Of a stretch of 10,230 bases of DNA, positions 6,319-10,230 are shown in pieces. Origin of the DNA: JAWABC01 sp043810595 (GTDB lineage: Archaea > Nanobdellota > Nanobdellia > SCGC-AAA011-G17 > VGLX01); the NCBI GenBank assembly GCA_043810595.1, contig JBDRNX010000033.1, positions 1 through 10,230 on the forward strand. The letters are read 5' to 3'. The translations under genes and the position numbers were made by a program. The notes under the pieces are model-generated. The model did not search any database. It was not told where the DNA came from and worked only from the letters and a program-made list of their open reading frames with translations. How positions within the stretch are numbered: the first letter of the stretch is position 1; every line of letters starts with the position of its first letter.

Positions 6319-7017
6319 ATGGTATACGAAAAGAGATTTGACGGTAGGAAGTGGGACGAGACAAGGCCTATGGAGGCCAAGGTCGGAGTTATTAAGCGTG
6401 CGGATGGTTCTGCGATGTTTAAAATCGGTAAGACCGTTGCTTACGCTGCTGTTTACGGGCCTCGTGCTTTGCACCCGACTTTTATGAGGGACCCGCAACG
6501 GGGTATTTTGCGTTGTAATTATAACATGATGAGTTTTTCAGGCTCAGGTGACAGGGTCAGGCCTGGTCCTTCTAGGAGGAGTAAGGAGATTTCTCTTGTT
6601 ACGGCGAATGCGCTTTTGCCTGTTCTTGATTTGAGCTCCTATCCCAATACAGTGGTGGATGTTTTCATCGAGCTCATACAGACCGACGCTGGAACCAGGT
6701 GTGCTGGGATTACTGCTGCTGCTATGGCTCTTGCTGATGCTGGCTTGATGATGAAGGACTTGGTTGCATCTGTTTCTGTTGGTAAGGTTGGCGATAAGCT
6801 CGTTGTTGACTTGAACAAGGAGGAAGAAGACTTTGAGGAAGGCGCTACTGACATTCCTGTTGCGATGACTCCGAGGACAGGGGATATTACTTTGTTGCAG
6901 CTTGACGGTAACGTTTCAAAGGATGATTTGAAGAAGGTTTTGGAGATGGCTGGGAAAGCCACTTCGCAAATCTATGAAGTTCAGAAGAAGGCCTTGAAGG
7001 CTAAGTATGGGGTTTAA
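6319..7017 (+). CDS. rrp41: Exosome catalytic subunit Rrp41 (RNase PH fold)
   Basis: Phosphorolytic 3'-5' exoribonuclease and polyadenylating subunit; it alternates with Rrp42 in a hexameric ring. The 232 residues include the N-terminal FDGRKWDETRPM (7-18), the RNA/phosphate-binding RPGPSRR (81-87), DVFIELIQTDAGTRCAGI (114-131) and the acidic active-site segment EEEDFEEGATDIP (168-180), with Asp171 and Asp178 as candidate catalytic or metal ligands. This acidic segment appears one residue longer than the EEDNYGEADVP form I recall from other archaea. An ATG one base after rrp4, with GAGGAG 11-16 bases upstream, gives the start. The presence of the active-site segment and RPGPSRR separates it from inactive Rrp42. 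Confidence 0.95.
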   Translation: MVYEKRFDGRKWDETRPMEAKVGVIKRADGSAMFKIGKTVAYAAVYGPRALHPTFMRDPQRGILRCNYNMMSFSGSGDRVRPGPSRRSKEISLVTANALLPVLDLSSYPNTVVDVFIELIQTDAGTRCAGITAAAMALADAGLMMKDLVASVSVGKVGDKLVVDLNKEEEDFEEGATDIPVAMTPRTGDITLLQLDGNVSKDDLKKVLEMAGKATSQIYEVQKKALKAKYGV

Positions 7018-7018
7018 A

Positions 7019-7801
7019 ATGGTAGAAGAATCTAATAAAAAATACATTACGGCTTTAATCGAGAAGGATATGAGAGTTGATGGTAGGCTGTTGGATAAGT
7101 ACAGGGATATAACCATAGAGTATGGTATTTCATCCAAGTCGGCTGAGGGTTCTGCTAAGGTAACTATTGGCGAGACCGTTGTTGTTGCGGGTGTCAAGTT
7201 TGAGGTCGGAGATCCTTTCCCTGATAAGCCTGATCAGGGCACTATAATTGTTAACGCTGAGTTGTTGCCTTTGTCTTCTCCTGAGTTTGAGTCAGGTCCT
7301 CCCAATGCTCGGTCTATCGAGCTCGCAAGGGTTGTCGATAGGGGCATTCGTGAGTCTAAGGCTCTTGATTTTAAGAAGTTGTGCATTAAGGAGGGGGAGA
7401 AGGTTTGGCTTATCTTTATTGACGTCTACCCATTGAACGATGCCGGTAACTTGTTTGACGCTGCGGCCTTGGCTGCTTTTGCAGCTGTGAAGGATGCTCG
7501 CTTTCCCAAGTATGATGAGAAGCTTGACAGGATTGTTTATGATGAGCGTACCGATAAGAAGTTGCCTTTGAGTAATCTTCCGGTTGCCTGTACTGTCATA
7601 AAGGTTAACGGCAAGTTGCTTGTTGACCCTGTGACTGAGGAGGAGGATGCTATGGATGCTAGGCTTACTGTGGCTTCTCTCGAAGATGGTAATATTTGTG
7701 CGATGCAGAAGGGTGGTCCCAAACCTCTTAACGCTGCTGACGTTACGAAGATGGTTGATCTTGCCTTGGAGAAGACCAAGGAGCTTAGGAAGTTTTTATA
7801 A
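7019..7801 (+). CDS. rrp42: Exosome non-catalytic ring subunit Rrp42 (RNase PH fold)
   Basis: Structural partner of Rrp41 in the hexameric exosome core; it lacks activity itself but helps bind RNA and complete the active site. The 260-residue protein carries the Rrp42 hallmarks: RVDGR near the N-terminus, the strand TVVVAGVKFEVGDPFPDKPDQG, then LPLSSPEFESGPPNARSIELARVVDRGIRES and IDVYPLNDAGNLFDAAALAAFAA. The acidic catalytic pair of Rrp41 is absent. An in-frame ATG lies at 7007 inside rrp41, but the one at 7019 is preferred: it stands one base after the rrp41 stop, as at the three previous junctions, and starts the protein at MVEESNKKYI. It is the last gene of the operon; an enolase promoter follows at once. 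Confidence 0.95.
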   Translation: MVEESNKKYITALIEKDMRVDGRLLDKYRDITIEYGISSKSAEGSAKVTIGETVVVAGVKFEVGDPFPDKPDQGTIIVNAELLPLSSPEFESGPPNARSIELARVVDRGIRESKALDFKKLCIKEGEKVWLIFIDVYPLNDAGNLFDAAALAAFAAVKDARFPKYDEKLDRIVYDERTDKKLPLSNLPVACTVIKVNGKLLVDPVTEEEDAMDARLTVASLEDGNICAMQKGGPKPLNAADVTKMVDLALEKTKELRKFL

Positions 7802-7803
7802 AA

Positions 7804-7816
7804 AAGTTTTTATATT
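7804..7816 (+). promoter_or_regulatory. Promoter of the enolase gene (leaderless)
   Basis: AAAAAG followed by TTTTTATATT lies 22-31 bases before the ATG at 7838, a BRE/TATA arrangement giving a leaderless mRNA. The word AAGTTTTTATA occurs twice, at 7790-7800 (overlapping the rrp42 stop) and 7804-7814, so there may be tandem TATA boxes 14 bases apart. The T runs here could also help end the operon transcript. The 36-base gap has no Shine-Dalgarno sequence. Confidence 0.65.
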
Positions 7817-7837
7817 CGATATCCTCTACTTTTATAT

Positions 7838-8986
7838 ATGAAGTTGAAAAAGTTGGTGGCTAGGGAGATTAAAGATTCCCGCGGCAACCCCACAATTGAG
7901 GTCTCTGTTAACAAGAAATATTCTGCTTCCTGTCCTTCTGGTGCCTCTACGGGTAAGAATGAGGTTGCTGCTTTTCCTGTTGGTGGTGCCCCTGTTGCTG
8001 TTGATTTCCTGAATAAGTTTGATGGTTTTAACGGTATGAATTTTGAGAAGTTTGAGGACCTTTCTCAAGTCGAGTCTATCCTTCCTAATGTTGGTGGTAA
8101 TTCGGTTGTTGCTTTGCAAGTGGCGATTCTCCGTGCGATGTCTGATAATAAGGTTTGGCAGTTCTTGAATCCGAGGGCTGTTTACTTGCCCATTCCTTTG
8201 ACTAATTGTGTTGGTGGAGGTGCTCACACTAAGTTTTCTGCTTCCGATTTCCAGGAATTTTTGTTGTTGCCTCGTGCCAAGGTTTTGCACGATGCTGTTT
8301 TTGCTAACAACTACATCTACAACTACGTCGGGAAGAAGATCGGTACTAAGTTGAAGACTGATGAGGGTGCTTGGGCTCCTTATCTTGATGCTGGTTCTAT
8401 CCTGCAGATTCTGAGGGACGCTTCTGACTTTGCTTATGATGAGATTGGTGTTAAGGTCGACCTTGGTTTGGATGTTGCTGCTTCGCAGATGTGGCAGGGT
8501 GTGGTTTATAACTACAAGTTTTATTCGAAAAACACTAAGGTTAGGAAGCTTTCTAGGACAGAGCACATAGGTTTTCTTTCTGATCTGATTAAGGAGTTTA
8601 ATTTGCGTTACGTTGAGGATCCTGTTCATGAGGACGATTTTGAGGGTTTCAAGAGTTTTCTCATCCACGATAAGCTTTTTGTTTGCGGTGATGATTTGGT
8701 TTGTACCAACATCGAGAGGCTGAGGAAGGCTGCTGGCAAGATTAGCGCTGTTATCGTTAAGCCTAATCAGGTTGGTTCCCTTGTCAAGGCTAAGGAAGTC
8801 GTTGATTTTGCCAAGGCGAATGATATCACTCCCGTGATTTCTCATCGTTCTGGCGAGACCATGGATATGTGGCTTTCCCACTTGGCTGTTGGCTGGCAGA
8901 TTCCTATAATTAAGTGTAGTATTTTTGGTAAGGAGAGGGTTGTTAAGTTAAAAGAGTTGAAGAATATTCAGGGGCAGCTTAAATAA
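7838..8986 (+). CDS. eno: Enolase (phosphopyruvate hydratase), short and diverged
   Basis: Interconverts 2-phosphoglycerate and phosphoenolpyruvate. The N-terminal VAREIKDSRGNPTIEV and the loop PSGASTG (33-39) are canonical. By motif alignment to yeast enolase, all key residues are present: His130, Glu140 (QEF), Glu176 (DEG), metal ligands Asp212, Glu260 (VEDP) and Asp285 (GDD), Lys308 (KPNQVG), Ser335-His336 (SHRSGET) and Lys359. Oddities: 382 residues against about 410-430. The stretch between the GASTG loop and LPIP is about 25-30 residues shorter than usual. GDEGGFAP is replaced by TDEGAWAP and KTGAPxRSER by KCSIFGKER. The ATG at 7838 fits a leaderless promoter. Activity is likely but a related enolase-superfamily role is possible. 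The 3' end overlaps the convergent ParB-like gene by 8 bases. Confidence 0.85.
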   Translation: MKLKKLVAREIKDSRGNPTIEVSVNKKYSASCPSGASTGKNEVAAFPVGGAPVAVDFLNKFDGFNGMNFEKFEDLSQVESILPNVGGNSVVALQVAILRAMSDNKVWQFLNPRAVYLPIPLTNCVGGGAHTKFSASDFQEFLLLPRAKVLHDAVFANNYIYNYVGKKIGTKLKTDEGAWAPYLDAGSILQILRDASDFAYDEIGVKVDLGLDVAASQMWQGVVYNYKFYSKNTKVRKLSRTEHIGFLSDLIKEFNLRYVEDPVHEDDFEGFKSFLIHDKLFVCGDDLVCTNIERLRKAAGKISAVIVKPNQVGSLVKAKEVVDFAKANDITPVISHRSGETMDMWLSHLAVGWQIPIIKCSIFGKERVVKLKELKNIQGQLK

Positions 8987-10230
8987 TTCTCAGCGTTCTC
9001 TCTAAAGAACATATTCTTTTGAGTGTGCCTTCATCAGTCTGTAAGTGTGGAAATAGCAGGTTGAGTGATTTCATCTGCCAGTATGCTTGTTCTTTTAATC
9101 TTCCTACTATTCCCTCAAGTCCTCCCTTGGCTTTTGGGAATAGGTCCATTTGGTTTTTTTGTGATAGTTCTTTCTTTACCGCATCTGCCATTCTTTCTTT
9201 TGTGTAGTTTCCCAGTATTGCATTGATAGCAAGTTCATACTGTATCGTTTTCATTCTCTCTACTTCCTCTCTGTCATCTTTGTTCAGGTTTACCATTGTT
9301 GTCAGGGGTATTGCTGTTGAGTATGGCAGCAGTCCTTCTTCCACCATTCTCTTTACGTCTTCTGATAGCATTTTCTCGTATCTTATTGCTGTCCCGACTG
9401 TTTTTGCATTCTTCCCTACTCTTCTGCTGAATTCCAGTATTGTCAGTACTGTTTCTTTCTTGAGTTCCTTGCTCATCAAATCGTATAGCTGGTTCCATGA
9501 GTTTGCTCTCTCATCGTTTGTGAATGCTTCCTGGCTGTCCTCAACCACTTGTAGGTACAACCTAAGGTGTTTTGGCAGTTCTTCAACGACGAAGCAGCCT
9601 ATGTTTTTTTGTCCTGCCCTTCTTACCGCTTCTATTCTTCTGTGCCCGACAACTATTTTGTATCTTCCATCTGCCTTCTCGACTAGTATTGGGTTAAGCA
9701 AACCTACTTCTCTGATGGAATCTGTGAGGTTTTCCATCTCGTTCTCTTCGTATTCGCCCCTCGGGTTTCCTGGGTCAGGGTCTATGTTGTCGATTGGTAT
9801 GCTGTGGATTAGTCTCTGCCCTATTTCCGGGTCTTTTTCAAGTCTATTCCTTTGATTTTCCAAGTAGGCCTTTGACAGTATTCTTTCCAGCCTCTCATAG
9901 TGTTTTGTGTCGTTGCATACCTTCTTTGGGCTTCTGAGGTATTGTAGTATTGTTTTTTCCTTGTCCCCAAGTCTGCTTTCAAATTCTCTGAGTTTTTCTC
10001 TCAGTTTCTGTTGTTCCTCTCTTATCTCTCCTGTTCTGAGTGCTTTTCTCAGCTGTGGTATTATCTCTCTTAGCTTTACTATTTTGTACAGTCCGTCTTT
10101 TATTGTTGCTAGCTCTTGTCTCTTCCCGTCTATTTCTTTTTGTGTTTGTACTCTGAACTCAAGTTTTGCTTCGGGTCTTTGCAGTATCTCTCTTAGCCTT
10201 TTTTCTGGCACGTTTCCGTAGTTTACTGCC
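8979..10230 (-). CDS. ParB/Sulfiredoxin-domain DNA-binding protein with N-terminal coiled coil, 5' end probably outside the window
   Basis: Positions are counted from an in-frame GTG at 10211. Residues 1-130 are charged, heptad-like and probably coiled coil. The ParB N-terminal domain (about 134-212) follows, with IPIDNIDPDPGNPR, SIREVGLLNPILVE and GHRRIEAVRRAG, where GHRR replaces the GERR of classical ParB CTPases. A ParB-type helix-turn-helix region (about 255-305, FSRRVGKNAKTVGTAI and MVEEGLLPYSTA) comes next, then a charged C-terminal part with AYWQMKSLNLLFPHL. It probably binds DNA; chromosome or plasmid partitioning is possible but no parA or parS is visible. The frame stays open to the right edge (AVNYGN before the GTG), so the true start is likely further upstream. 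Codons are A-ending (ATA, AGA, GTA, ACA), unlike the T-ending plus-strand genes. Confidence 0.8.
   Translation of the reverse strand, partial: AVNYGNVPEKRLREILQRPEAKLEFRVQTQKEIDGKRQELATIKDGLYKIVKLREIIPQLRKALRTGEIREEQQKLREKLREFESRLGDKEKTILQYLRSPKKVCNDTKHYERLERILSKAYLENQRNRLEKDPEIGQRLIHSIPIDNIDPDPGNPRGEYEENEMENLTDSIREVGLLNPILVEKADGRYKIVVGHRRIEAVRRAGQKNIGCFVVEELPKHLRLYLQVVEDSQEAFTNDERANSWNQLYDLMSKELKKETVLTILEFSRRVGKNAKTVGTAIRYEKMLSEDVKRMVEEGLLPYSTAIPLTTMVNLNKDDREEVERMKTIQYELAINAILGNYTKERMADAVKKELSQKNQMDLFPKAKGGLEGIVGRLKEQAYWQMKSLNLLFPHLQTDEGTLKRICSLERTLRII

Larger units (their letters stand above)
3855..7801 (+). other. Operon rnp2-psmA-SBDS-rrp4-rrp41-rrp42
   Basis: Six genes run in the same direction with gaps of 16, 1, 1, 1 and 1 bases and no room for internal promoters. 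The order psmA-SBDS-rrp4-rrp41-rrp42 with RNase P genes upstream is the well-known archaeal exosome/proteasome superoperon described by Koonin and colleagues. Genes that often follow in other archaea (ribosomal protein L37Ae, the RNA polymerase P subunit) are absent: rrp42 is followed directly by the enolase promoter. The window has no proteasome beta subunit, which is usual because psmB is normally elsewhere. Confidence 0.85.

Noticed and set aside
7007..7018. ATG at 7007 as the start of rrp42
   Set aside because: It would overlap rrp41 by 11 bases. The ATG at 7019 gives the TAA-N-ATG spacing seen at the three previous junctions.
7830..7838. Second TATA-like word TTTTATATA touching the enolase ATG
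   Set aside because: A start driven from it would fall around 7860, inside the coding region. The box at 7807-7816 is correctly placed.
7832..8881. 349-codon open frame on the minus strand opposite enolase
   Set aside because: It mirrors the codon structure of a clearly recognisable enolase with all catalytic residues. Its own translation shows no recognisable domain, so it is an antisense shadow.
9223..9855. 210-codon open frame on the plus strand opposite the ParB-like gene
   Set aside because: The translation is Ser/Phe/Leu-rich without any motif, while the minus strand encodes a clear ParB domain and helix-turn-helix.
1..10230. tRNA, rRNA, CRISPR arrays, transposases, inverted terminal repeats or a defence island
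   Set aside because: Intergenic gaps are at most about 65 bases and fully taken up by promoters or leaders. I saw no regularly spaced repeats, clover-leaf sequences or transposase motifs.

Overview
The window reads as a piece of an archaeal chromosome. It carries archaeal RNase P proteins, a proteasome alpha subunit, SBDS and the exosome core. Three of its transcription units have TATA boxes about 29-31 bases before the first codon, as expected for leaderless archaeal mRNAs. A secreted protease with Ig-like modules, a Gly/Ser linker, a cysteine-rich TSP1-like module and a C-terminal membrane anchor resembles surface proteins I associate with DPANN archaea such as Woesearchaeota and relatives. 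That lineage is inference only; no rRNA is present.

Layout. Bases 1-50 hold the first codons of a minus-strand gene, probably an XPD/DinG-type helicase. It is divergent from rnp3 (RNase P p30) at 103-687, and one TATA element between them is well placed for both genes. A separately promoted S8 (subtilisin) surface protease follows at 725-3790. Then comes a tight block at 3855-7801: rnp2 (Pop5), psmA, SBDS, rrp4, rrp41, rrp42. This is most of the conserved archaeal proteasome-exosome superoperon. Its last four junctions all have the form TAA-N-ATG. A leaderless, short, diverged enolase gene follows at 7838-8986. It converges, with an 8-base overlap, on a minus-strand ParB-domain gene (8979 to beyond the right edge).

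How the genes fit together. Rnp3 and Rnp2 are protein subunits of RNase P (tRNA 5' maturation). SBDS acts in late 60S-type subunit maturation. Rrp4/Rrp41/Rrp42 form the phosphorolytic RNA exosome, and PsmA forms the outer rings of the 20S proteasome. The block therefore joins RNA processing, RNA decay, ribosome maturation and protein turnover. The S8 protease separates the two RNase P genes and works outside the cell, so it is a neighbour rather than a partner. Enolase is glycolytic. The ParB-like protein is of unknown specific role.

I found no tRNA, rRNA, CRISPR array, transposase or other clear mobile element. No intergenic gap exceeds about 65 bases. I see no clearly new multi-gene system. 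The points most worth a second look are the shared divergent promoter, an 11-base element placed identically in two promoters, a G8 tract whose slippage would cut the protease's anchor off, the diverged enolase and the coiled-coil ParB protein.
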